Part shown: in pieces, positions 29,371-36,654 of the stretch | Numbering within the stretch: position 1 is the first letter of the stretch | Layout: the number at the start of each line of letters is the position of its first letter | Assembly (NCBI GenBank): GCA_016793165.1 | Contig: JAEULA010000003.1 | Location: 1 to 47,232, forward strand | DNA from: Alphaproteobacteria bacterium | GTDB lineage: Bacteria; Pseudomonadota; Alphaproteobacteria; CACIAM-22H2 | DNA length: 47,232 bases | Direction of reading: 5' to 3' | Program-made: the position numbers and the translations under genes | Notes under the pieces: model-generated | What the model was told of the DNA's origin: nothing | Seen by the model: the letters and a program-made list of their open reading frames with translations, nothing else | The model's database searches: none

Positions 29371-30246
29371 ATGCGCATCCCGCTCGTGCTTCTCGTCCTC
29401 CCGGCGCTTGCCTCCTGTGCGGCGAGTGTCGATCCCGGGCCTCTCGCCGGCGCCGACCCCGCCGCCGCGACGGTGCGCGCCCAGGAGCGCCAGCGCGCCG
29501 CGACCCTGTATCGCGACGGCCTGCGCCTCGCGCGCGGCGACGGTGTCGCCGCCGATCCGGAGCGCGGCGGCGACATGATCCGCCGGGCCGCCGAGCTCGG
29601 TCATGCCGAGGCGCAGGCCTTCGTCGGCACCAGTCATCTCGTCGGCACCGTCGACGCGTCGCGTGCGGAGGCGGCCGCCTACTGGCTCGAGCGCGCGGCG
29701 CTGCAAGGTCACGCCGGCGCCGCACGGCGGCTGGGACGGTTGCATGCGGACGGCGAGGGCGTGCCGCGCGACCGGGCCTGGTCGGTGGTGTGGCTCGCGC
29801 GCGCTGCGGAGCGCGGCGACGGCGAGGCTCAATTCGAGCTCGCGATGCTGCTGATCGCCGGCGAAAACACGCGACACGATATGGCCGAGGCCACCGCGTG
29901 GCTGACACGCGTCGCGGCGGCCGGCCATCCGGACGCCGCGCGCTATCGCGATGCGGCGGCCTCGAAGCTGTCGGACGGCGAGCGTGCCGACCTCGCACGC
30001 CATCTCGAGCGCCCGCTGCGACGGGGCGCGGTCGCCAATCCGGACCCGCCGCTCCTGCGTTTCGTCCAGCAAGCGTTGACCTCGCTCGGCCGCGATCCGG
30101 GCACCGTCGACGGGATCGACGGCCCCGCCACCCGCCGCGCGCTGGCGGCCTTTGCCCGGGACGAGAAGTTGCCGCGCGCAGAGGGCTACGTGCCTGCGGT
30201 GCTCGACCGCCTGCGGGTGCGTCGCCGGGAACTCGCGGGCGGATAG
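29371..30246 (+). CDS. Sel1-repeat lipoprotein with C-terminal peptidoglycan-binding-like domain
   Basis: 291 residues. A short signal with lipobox L13-A-S-C16 predicts a lipoprotein anchored at Cys16. Residues about 45-185 hold four Sel1-like (TPR-type) repeats of about 36 residues, each with the A-x-x-x-L-G/A-x-x-Y/W and Asp-Gly-Glu-Gly turn pattern (RGDGVAAD, ADGEGVPRD). Residues about 225-270 (RFVQQALTSLGRDPGTVDG, then ATRRALAAFARDEKLP) look like a peptidoglycan-binding type 1 fold. So a periplasmic scaffold at the cell wall is likely. It begins 57 bases after the importer operon and ends 28 bases from a convergent gene. Confidence 0.8.
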   Translation: MRIPLVLLVLPALASCAASVDPGPLAGADPAAATVRAQERQRAATLYRDGLRLARGDGVAADPERGGDMIRRAAELGHAEAQAFVGTSHLVGTVDASRAEAAAYWLERAALQGHAGAARRLGRLHADGEGVPRDRAWSVVWLARAAERGDGEAQFELAMLLIAGENTRHDMAEATAWLTRVAAAGHPDAARYRDAAASKLSDGERADLARHLERPLRRGAVANPDPPLLRFVQQALTSLGRDPGTVDGIDGPATRRALAAFARDEKLPRAEGYVPAVLDRLRVRRRELAGG

Positions 30247-30274
30247 CGCAGGACGACCGGTGGCGGGAGAGCGC

Positions 30275-31102
30275 TCAGGGCGGCGCGCCGAGGGTCGGAT
30301 CGGTCGGCGGCAATCCGAGGAGCGAGTCGACGCGGGCGACGACGGCCGGGCTGATCGGCTTGTTCGCGGCCGCCGCGAGTTCCTGCGCGCGCGCCGCGGC
30401 GATCGCGTCGGCCTTGGCGGCGCGCTGCGCCGGCGTCGCTTCGGGCATGGCGAGCGCCACGTGCATCGCGTCCTCGTAGGCGGCGATGCGGCCGACCCGC
30501 GAGTTCGGCGCCGCGTTGGCACGCGCGGTCGGCGAGGCGTGCGCGGCATTGAGGGCGCCGAGGGCCGCGGAGATCGAGCGGCGATCGAGCGCCTGTGCGG
30601 GCATCCGTTCGACGGTGTCGCGGTGGCGAGCCGCGATGGTCGCGTCGTCGCGCGTGCGCGACGCGGCGCCGCTATTGCGCGCATTCGCGCCGTGGGTCGA
30701 CGCCGCGGCGGTGCCGCTGCGATCGGACCGGGCGCCCGACTTGCCGTCGCGTTGCGAAGCCCGGGATGTGCCGTCATGGGCGGTCGCGCCGCCGCCATTG
30801 CGGCCTCCGCGCTCGCCGCCGCCGCGACCATCGCTTCGGCCGCCCGCATCCACGGCGCTGCCGCCGGATCCGCCGCGCCCATGGTCCGATCCGCCGGGCC
30901 CGCCGCCGCCGCCCCCCGGTCCGCCGCCACCGCCGCCGCCACCGCCACCGCCACCGCCACCCTTCGCGGCTGCGAGAAGCGGATCGAAACCGCGGCCGGC
31001 ATCGAAGGTGAACGGCATCGCGGCCAGCGCGATCGTCAGCAAGCCGGTCGCGAGGCGCGATCGGGTCGCCTTGGCAGTAACGGAGTAGGGCTTATCGATC
31101 AT
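30275..31102 (-). CDS. Exported glycine-rich protein of unknown function
   Basis: 275 residues. The start at 31102 has GAGGA nine bases upstream. A basic N-terminus and hydrophobic stretch (about 16-32) form a Sec signal, with cleavage probably near AMPF or LLAAA. Residues 48-75 contain a run of 14 Gly then Pro-Gly blocks; the middle (75-150) is Gly/Ser/Arg/Asp-rich and probably disordered. The C-terminal 110 residues are Ala-rich helices ending in SPAVVARVDSLLGLPPTDPTL. The DNA for the glycine run is an imperfect hexamer repeat. No family recognised. It is divergent from the CigR-like gene at 31310. Confidence 0.65.
   Translation of the reverse strand: MIDKPYSVTAKATRSRLATGLLTIALAAMPFTFDAGRGFDPLLAAAKGGGGGGGGGGGGGGPGGGGGGPGGSDHGRGGSGGSAVDAGGRSDGRGGGERGGRNGGGATAHDGTSRASQRDGKSGARSDRSGTAAASTHGANARNSGAASRTRDDATIAARHRDTVERMPAQALDRRSISAALGALNAAHASPTARANAAPNSRVGRIAAYEDAMHVALAMPEATPAQRAAKADAIAAARAQELAAAANKPISPAVVARVDSLLGLPPTDPTLGAPP
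30926..30961. repeat. Imperfect CCGCCA hexamer repeat encoding polyglycine
   Basis: A short in-frame tract of CCGCCA/CCGCCG units on the plus strand, read on the minus strand as glycine codons. Slippage would change glycine number in units of two without a frameshift. Confidence 0.6.
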
Positions 31103-31309
31103 GGGGATTCCTCGAAGGAGCCACGTGCCTGGATAACGCGCCGAACGCGAGGCGAATGCTGCGAAGTGCGGGACAAGTTCAGGATCGACGCGACAATGTC
31201 GTGGGCGTGCGTGGCTCGCGTCGCGGTGGCGTCGCATGCGCGGGATCAAGGCGCCGATGTCGCGCGTTCTGATTGCGACCCCGGCACCTCGGGACGGAGG
31301 AGATCGGTG

Positions 31310-31801
31310 ATGGCCATTCGCAGTCTGATCGCCGTTGTCGCGCTGTTCGTCGGAGTCGCCGACGCGGCGGCCGAGAGGCCGTCCTGGGCCGGGCAGGGGC
31401 AGGGCAAGGGCCACGGCAAGTCATGGGCTGCGCGCGACGGCGCGGCCGGCAAGGCCCGGCGCGAGCCCGCGCCTTCGGTCGCGGTCTCCGTCCATTTCGA
31501 GGACCGCGACCGTGCCTTGGTCCGCGACTACTACGCGGCGCTCGGCAGCGGCGGCCGTTGTCCGCCCGGGCTCGCCAAGAAGGGCAATGGTTGCCTGCCG
31601 CCGGGCCAGGCGAAGAAGTGGCGGCTCGGCCGTCCGCTGCCGCCGTCGCTCGTGTTCCACGCCGTGCCGCCTCAGCTCTTGGTCGAGCTGCGGCCATTGC
31701 CGGCCGGGCATCGCTATGTCCGGGTTGCCGGCGACATCCTGATGATCGCGATCGGCACGTCGATCGTCGTCGACGCGATCGCCGACCTCGGCGGCCTCTG
31801 A
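31310..31801 (+). CDS. CigR/RcnB-like exported protein
   Basis: 163 residues. ATG 31310 follows GGAGGAG by seven bases and opens a Sec signal (hydrophobic 5-19, cleavage near ADAAA). A basic Gly/Lys-rich region follows. The second half has RDYYAAL, CPPGLAKKGNGCLPPGQAKKW, GRPLPPSLVFHAVP, then a membrane-like or beta strand DILMIAIGTSIVVDAI. This order matches the CigR (Salmonella anti-virulence regulator) family and resembles RcnB. Function in non-pathogens is unknown; likely periplasmic or inner-membrane associated. It is divergent from the glycine-rich protein, with a 207-base shared upstream region. Confidence 0.7.
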   Translation: MAIRSLIAVVALFVGVADAAAERPSWAGQGQGKGHGKSWAARDGAAGKARREPAPSVAVSVHFEDRDRALVRDYYAALGSGGRCPPGLAKKGNGCLPPGQAKKWRLGRPLPPSLVFHAVPPQLLVELRPLPAGHRYVRVAGDILMIAIGTSIVVDAIADLGGL

Positions 31802-31920
31802 GGCCCGTTGTCGCGATGCGGCATCTGGTCCGCGCTGCACGCCTCGCCTAGTCTGCGCGCCGCGGCGCGGGGTCGCGCGGGCGGAAGCGCGGGCCGGGCC
31901 GCTGCGGAGGGGGACGAGTG

Positions 31921-32928
31921 ATGGCGGACTGGGGAGTGTCGGGGCGGGCAGCGGCGCTGCATCGCGACGCGATCGTGTGGGACAACACCTTCCCGTTCGG
32001 ACCGAGCTGCGGCGCCCATGTGGCCCATGTCGCCACGCTCGAGCGGATGCGTGCCGCCGGGTACACCTGCGTCAGCCTCACGACCGCCAGCGACAACGAG
32101 GACATGCCGCTGGCGATGAAGAAGCTGGCGCATGACAGCCGCTTCTTCCGCCGCTTCGCCGACCGCTTCGTGGCGGTCGAGCGCGCCGACGACGTCCTGC
32201 GGGCCAAGCGCGAGGGCAAGCTCGCGGTCGTCTTCACCTTCCAGGGCACGCTGCCCTTCGAGCGCGACGTCGGCTTCGTCGAGATGTACTGGCGCCTCGG
32301 CGTGCGCATGGCGCTGATGGCCTACAACCAGAAGAACAACGTCGGCGACGGCTGCCACGAGCGCACCGACGCCGGGCTCAGCCGCTTCGGCGTCGATGTC
32401 GTGCGCGAGATGAACCGCGTGGGCATGATCGTCGACTGCTCGCACACCGGCTACCGCACGAGCATGGACGTCTTCGAGGTCGCGACCGGGCCGGTCGTGT
32501 TCTCGCATTCCAACGTGCGCGCGCTCGTCGACCACGAGCGCAACATCCGCGACGACCAGGCGAAGGCCTGCGCGCGCACGGGCGGTGTGGTCGGCATCAA
32601 CGGCGTCGGGATCTTCCTCGGCGACAACGACTCGAGCGCCGAGGCCATGTTCCGCCACCTCGACTACTGGGTGACGTTGATCGGCCCCGACCACGTCGGC
32701 ATCGGCATGGACTGCGTCTCGGACAAGGCCGTGCTGATGAACCTCGTGCAGGCCAAGGCGGACAAGTACCCGAGCGGCCAGAGCTACGACAAGGACATCG
32801 CCTTCGGCCAGCCCGAGCAGGTGCCTCAGCTCACCGAGCTGATGCTGCGGCACGGCTATGCCGAGGCGCAGGTGCTCGGCATCCTCGGCGGCAACTGGCT
32901 GCGCGTCGCGCGCCAGGTTTGGCGATGA
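31921..32928 (+). CDS. M19-family (renal dipeptidase-like) protein with altered metal site
   Basis: 335 residues. The family core IVDCSHTGYRTSMDVFE, FSHSNVRALVDHERNIRDDQ and GPDHVGIGMD is clear; the two His of the metal site are kept. But the N-terminal HxD of M19 enzymes is W20-D21-N22, and the bridging Glu is Gln108 (FTFQGT). So the bimetal centre is changed; it may hold one metal or use a different mechanism, or belong to a divergent M19 branch. The ATG follows GAGGGGGACGAGTG. The P1 peptidase gene begins 11 bases after the stop, so they are co-transcribed. Cytoplasmic, no signal. Confidence 0.85.
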   Translation: MADWGVSGRAAALHRDAIVWDNTFPFGPSCGAHVAHVATLERMRAAGYTCVSLTTASDNEDMPLAMKKLAHDSRFFRRFADRFVAVERADDVLRAKREGKLAVVFTFQGTLPFERDVGFVEMYWRLGVRMALMAYNQKNNVGDGCHERTDAGLSRFGVDVVREMNRVGMIVDCSHTGYRTSMDVFEVATGPVVFSHSNVRALVDHERNIRDDQAKACARTGGVVGINGVGIFLGDNDSSAEAMFRHLDYWVTLIGPDHVGIGMDCVSDKAVLMNLVQAKADKYPSGQSYDKDIAFGQPEQVPQLTELMLRHGYAEAQVLGILGGNWLRVARQVWR

Positions 32929-32938
32929 GCCCGCCCGG

Positions 32939-33952
32939 ATGAGCCCCGCCGCCCGGCCTTCCGTCGGCGCGATGCCCGCCGGCGCGCGCAACGCGATCAC
33001 CGACGTGCCCGGCGTCACTGTCGGCCACGTCACGCTCGCCGACGGCCCGGTGCAGACCGGCGTCACGATGGTCCGGCCGCACGGCGGGGACATGTTCCGC
33101 GACAAGCTCCCGGCGGCGAGCGTCGTCCTCAACGGCTTCGGCAAGAGCATCGGTCTCGTGCAGGTCGACGAGCTGGGACAGCTCGAGACTCCGATCGGCC
33201 TCACCAACACGCTGAACGTCGGGACCGTGGGAACGGCGCTGATCCGGCGCGCCATCCGCGAGAATCCGGAGATCGGCCGGCGGACCTCGACGGTCAATCC
33301 CGTCGTGTTCGAGTGCAACGACGGTCATCTCAACGACATCCAGGGCCTGCACGTGACCGAGGGGCATGCGCTTGCGGCGCTCGACGCCTGCGCGGCGGAG
33401 TTCGCGCGCGGCGCGGTCGGCGCCGGCCGCGGCATGAGCTGCTATGGGCTGAAGGGCGGAATCGGCAGTGCGTCGCGGCGCATGACGCTCGATCGTCGGG
33501 AGTTCCATCTCGGCGCACTGGTGCTGGCCAATTTCGGGCGGCTTGCGGACCTGACCATCGCCGGCCGCCCGCTCGGCGCCGAGCTCGCCGGCGCCGAGGA
33601 CATGGCCGAGCGGGGATCGGTGATCGTCGTGCTGATCACGGATGTGCCGCTCGACCATCGCCAGCTGCGCCGCGTCGCGATGCGCGCGAGCGTCGGGCTC
33701 GTGCGCACCGGATCGCATCTCGGCCATGGCAGCGGCGACATCGCGCTCGCGGTATCGAATGCCGAGCCGATCCGCCACGCGGAGAAGTCGGATCTCGTGG
33801 CGCGCCGGGTCCTCAACGAGAACCGGATCGACGCCCTGTTCCGCGCCGCGGCCGAGGCGACCGAGGACGCCGTGCTCGACGCGCTCTACGCGGCGGAGAG
33901 CGTCACCGGCCGCGACGGGAACCGGCGCGTCGCGCTTCGCGACCGCATCTAG
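32939..33952 (+). CDS. P1-family aminopeptidase (DmpA-like)
   Basis: 337 residues, an autoproteolytic N-terminal-nucleophile hydrolase like DmpA (L-aminopeptidase/D-amidase/esterase). NAITDVPGVTVGHVT is the family N-terminus; GMSCYGLKGGIGSASR is the middle signature. ERGSVIVVLITDVPL holds the expected self-cleavage site between Gly226 and Ser227, the latter becoming the nucleophile. Length fits. It follows the M19-like gene by 10 bases, so both probably serve breakdown of peptides with unusual (beta or D) residues, in line with the peptide importers nearby. Confidence 0.88.
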   Translation: MSPAARPSVGAMPAGARNAITDVPGVTVGHVTLADGPVQTGVTMVRPHGGDMFRDKLPAASVVLNGFGKSIGLVQVDELGQLETPIGLTNTLNVGTVGTALIRRAIRENPEIGRRTSTVNPVVFECNDGHLNDIQGLHVTEGHALAALDACAAEFARGAVGAGRGMSCYGLKGGIGSASRRMTLDRREFHLGALVLANFGRLADLTIAGRPLGAELAGAEDMAERGSVIVVLITDVPLDHRQLRRVAMRASVGLVRTGSHLGHGSGDIALAVSNAEPIRHAEKSDLVARRVLNENRIDALFRAAAEATEDAVLDALYAAESVTGRDGNRRVALRDRI

Positions 33953-33976
33953 CGGCGGCCCGGACGCAACGCACCG

Positions 33977-33997
33977 CGGCGGACGCAGAGTCCGCCG
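33977..33997 (+). terminator. Hairpin after the peptidase pair
   Basis: A perfect 8-bp stem (33977-33984 with 33990-33997) with a 5-base loop lies 24 bases after the P1 peptidase stop and before the BLUF gene. It is followed by ATCGTTAACG rather than a T-run, so termination would be weak. Confidence 0.4.
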
Positions 33998-34099
33998 ATC
34001 GTTAACGAATCGCCGCTAGGCTTGCGGTTCCGGTCCGCCGTCGCGCGCGTCTTCCTGCGGTCGCGGACCCGGCGTTCGAGATCGAACCCCAGTCGACGG

Positions 34100-34522
34100 A
34101 TGCTCCTGCAACTCGTGTATCTCAGCACCGCCGCGCGTCTGATGAGCGACAGCGAGCTCGCCACCCTGCTCGACGTCTCACGCGAGCGCAATGCGGCCGC
34201 CGGCCTGACCGGCATGCTGCTCTATGCCGACGGCCAGTTCATGCAGGCGCTGGAAGGGCCGGCGGAGCCGCTGATCTCGACCTACGGGCGGATCCGTCGC
34301 GATCCGCGCCACCGGTCCCTGATCGAGATGCTGCGCCAGGGCGTCCCCGACCGGAGTTTCGCGGACTGGTCGATGGGCTTCCGGCGCGGCGCCCGGCGGG
34401 ATCTCGACGCCCTGCCCGGCTACTCGGACTTCCTCGACCGGCCCGATGGCTCGGCCGGCGCCGACGTCGCGCGCGCCTTCCTGCACTCCTTCAGGTCGAG
34501 CGCCCAGCGCTTCCGGGTCTGA
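34100..34522 (+). CDS. Single-domain BLUF blue-light photoreceptor
   Basis: 140 residues, almost entirely one BLUF domain binding FAD. The key residues fall at the same spacing as in AppA: Tyr7 (AppA 21), Asn31 (45), Gln49 (63), Trp90 (104) and Met92 (106). RERNAAAGLTGMLLYADGQF and FMQALEGP are family signatures, and RIRRDPRHRSL follows. Only about 40 residues lie beyond the domain, with no output domain, so it should signal by protein contact. No obvious partner (EAL, GGDEF or regulator) is next to it. The ATG at 34100 has a poor ribosome site, but upstream codons do not extend the fold. Confidence 0.92.
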   Translation: MLLQLVYLSTAARLMSDSELATLLDVSRERNAAAGLTGMLLYADGQFMQALEGPAEPLISTYGRIRRDPRHRSLIEMLRQGVPDRSFADWSMGFRRGARRDLDALPGYSDFLDRPDGSAGADVARAFLHSFRSSAQRFRV

Positions 34523-34547
34523 TCGGCGCGCGCCTGCGCGCCGCGGC

Positions 34548-35303
34548 TCAGGGCTGCAGGATCGCGTAGATCTTGCGAACGTAGCCGTCGGTGCGGAAGT
34601 CGGTGACCGCCCCGTGGGGAACGAAGAAGGAGTCGCCCGCCTTGAAGGTCTGCGTGCGCCCGCCCGGACCCGTGATCGAGACGCTGCCCTCGAGGAGGCA
34701 CATCAGCTCGTGCCGCGGGAACGGCACGGCCTTGCGATGGTAGGCGGTGGTGTCCCAGACGCCGACGGTGAAGTTGCCGTCGCGATTCTCGAACACCTCG
34801 TGGCCGCGCTGCACGGGGCTGCCGCTGTGGAGCATCTCGGGTTTCGGTCCCGGCGAAGGCGACAACGCGACCGCGGGATCGGGCTTGATCACGGCGAGGC
34901 CGGCCTGGTCGCGCGTCGCGGCGTCGTCGGGCGTCTCGAGAATGACGAAGATCTTCTTCACGTCGCCGGGCTGGCGCCATTGGCAGACCAGTCCCTTGGG
35001 CAGGATGAAGCTTTCGCCGGCGTCGATCCGCGTCACGCGGCCGTCGGGCGTCACGATCTCGATGCGCCCTTCGAGCACGAGCATGAACTCGTCGCAGTCG
35101 TGCGGGCGGAACTTCGTCGTCATCGCGCTGCAGGCCCAGATGCCGGCGGTGAGACCGCGCGCCTTGTCGTCGATGTAGAGACGACCGCGCTGCACGGGCG
35201 TGCCGCTGACGAGGCCGCTTGCCGGGATCTCCTCCCAGGTCTCGAGCGCCACGTTCGGGTCGAACCGGACCGCATCGCCCGGGATGATGTTGCCGCCGTC
35301 CAT
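34548..35303 (-). CDS. Bicupin protein
   Basis: 251 residues with two cupin barrels. The first (about 60-125) has RPHDCDEFMLVLEGRIEIVTP and DAGESFILPKG; the second (about 185-250) has FPRHELMCLLEGSVSITGP and KAGDSFFVPHG. Each keeps one His and the Glu of the cupin metal motif, but the second His of the first motif is Asp. It resembles the EutQ/DUF861-type cupins, which often sit in catabolic clusters. It is followed downstream-to-upstream by the OYE gene on the same strand, 47 bases apart, so probably one unit. Substrate unknown. Confidence 0.78.
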   Translation of the reverse strand: MDGGNIIPGDAVRFDPNVALETWEEIPASGLVSGTPVQRGRLYIDDKARGLTAGIWACSAMTTKFRPHDCDEFMLVLEGRIEIVTPDGRVTRIDAGESFILPKGLVCQWRQPGDVKKIFVILETPDDAATRDQAGLAVIKPDPAVALSPSPGPKPEMLHSGSPVQRGHEVFENRDGNFTVGVWDTTAYHRKAVPFPRHELMCLLEGSVSITGPGGRTQTFKAGDSFFVPHGAVTDFRTDGYVRKIYAILQP

Positions 35304-35350
35304 CGTCGTCTCCTTCGCAATCGCCGGTCCGGAACAGGAAGCCGTGCGCC

Positions 35351-36532
35351 TCAGCCTTCGTAGTCGATGCCGATCGTCTCGCGTTGGTTGAGCCACCAGC
35401 CGTAGCTCGGCGGCCAGCGCGACCACCCCGCGTCGGCGCCGAGCGCGCGCGCGGCGTGCAGGGCCCAATGCGGATCGTAGAGCGCCTCGCGCCCGATGGC
35501 GATCAGATCCGCGCGCCCGCCGGCGAGGATCGCCTCGGCCTGCGGCCCGTCGAGGATCACGCCGACGGCCATGGTCGGGATCCCGGTCGCCCGCCGCACC
35601 GCGTCGGCATAGGGAACCTGATGTCCGCGCTTCAGCTTCTGTCGCGTGCGGGCGAATTGCGTGATCGACGTCATGTCGCGGATGCCGCCCGACGAGCAGT
35701 CGATGACGTCGACGCCGCGCTCGTTGAGCGCCCGCGCCAGGGCGATCGTGTCCTCGATCTCCCAGCCGCCGGGCAGGCGGTCGACGCAGGACAGGCGGAA
35801 GAAGAGCGGCTTGTCCGCCGGCCAGTGGCGCCGCACCGATTCCGCGACCTCGAGAGCGAAGCGCGTGCGGCCGGCGAAGTCGCCGCCATAGGCGTCCTTG
35901 CGGTCGTTGTTGATCGGCGAAAGGAAGGAATGAATCAGGTAGCCGTGCGCGGCGTGGATATCGAGCACATCGAACCCGGCCTCGGCCGCGCGCCGGGCAC
36001 CCTGGCCATAGGCTTCGAGCAGCGTGCGGATCTCGGGGATCGTCATCGCCCGCGGCGCGCGCCAGCCCGTCGTCGTCGCGTGATCGGTCGAGCTCATCGC
36101 CTGCCAGGGCGGCTCGCCGCGCGCTGCGTCGGTCTCGTCCAGCGGATGGAAGCCGTCCCACGGCCGGCGGCGTCCCGACTTCGGCCCGCTGTGGTGCAGC
36201 TGAGCGGCGGCGAGCGAGCCCTGCGCATGCAGGAAGTCGACGATGCGGCGGAGGCCCGCGACATGGGCGTCCGACCAGATCCCGAGATCGCCGTAGGTGT
36301 TGCGACCGACGGGATCGACGAACATCGCCTCGGTCATCACCGTGCCCGCGCCGCCGATCGCGTATTTCGCGAGATGCTGGAAATGCCAGTCGGTCGCCAG
36401 CCCGTCGGGTTTGGCGACGTACATCTGCATCGGCGCGATGACGATGCGGTTCGGGAAGGTGACGCCGCGCAGCGTGAAGGGCGTGAACAGCAGCGGCGTG
36501 GCGTGCGCTGCGCCGGGAGCGGGCTCGGTCAT
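35351..36532 (-). CDS. Old yellow enzyme family NADH:flavin oxidoreductase
   Basis: 393 residues, FMN-dependent ene-reductase or related oxidase. LFTPFTLRGVTFPNRIVIAPM is the family start. The substrate His pair is in DIHAAHGYLIHSFLSP, followed by NDRKDAYGGDFAGRTRFALEV. The YqjM-type redox-tuning Cys is Gln here (PMQMYV), and QLHHSGPKSGRR replaces QLAHAGRKA. FMN phosphate contacts appear in AVGVILDGPQAEAIL and ADLIAIGREALYDPHW. The C-terminus WPPSYGWWLNQRE is common in this group. It is divergent from the SucA-like gene over a 122-base shared region and lies upstream of the bicupin. Confidence 0.9.
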   Translation of the reverse strand: MTEPAPGAAHATPLLFTPFTLRGVTFPNRIVIAPMQMYVAKPDGLATDWHFQHLAKYAIGGAGTVMTEAMFVDPVGRNTYGDLGIWSDAHVAGLRRIVDFLHAQGSLAAAQLHHSGPKSGRRRPWDGFHPLDETDAARGEPPWQAMSSTDHATTTGWRAPRAMTIPEIRTLLEAYGQGARRAAEAGFDVLDIHAAHGYLIHSFLSPINNDRKDAYGGDFAGRTRFALEVAESVRRHWPADKPLFFRLSCVDRLPGGWEIEDTIALARALNERGVDVIDCSSGGIRDMTSITQFARTRQKLKRGHQVPYADAVRRATGIPTMAVGVILDGPQAEAILAGGRADLIAIGREALYDPHWALHAARALGADAGWSRWPPSYGWWLNQRETIGIDYEG

Positions 36533-36654
36533 GGCGGAAGGCTCGTGATCGTGGCGTGAAGGACGGGTGCCGGTCCGGGCCGGATCGAAACCCGGACGCA
36601 CTTTCCCTCCCGGTGGGTATGGTTGCCACTTCGAATCTCATTCGGGCTCCACCG

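Noticed and set aside
30926..30961. Short CCGCCA repeats as a possible CRISPR or regulatory array
   Set aside because: Unit of six bases, no spacers, and explained by glycine codons of the minus-strand gene.
32939..33952. Reading the M19-like and P1 peptidase genes as one frameshifted gene
   Set aside because: Both are full length with their own starts and family motifs, and they differ in frame with a clean 10-base gap.
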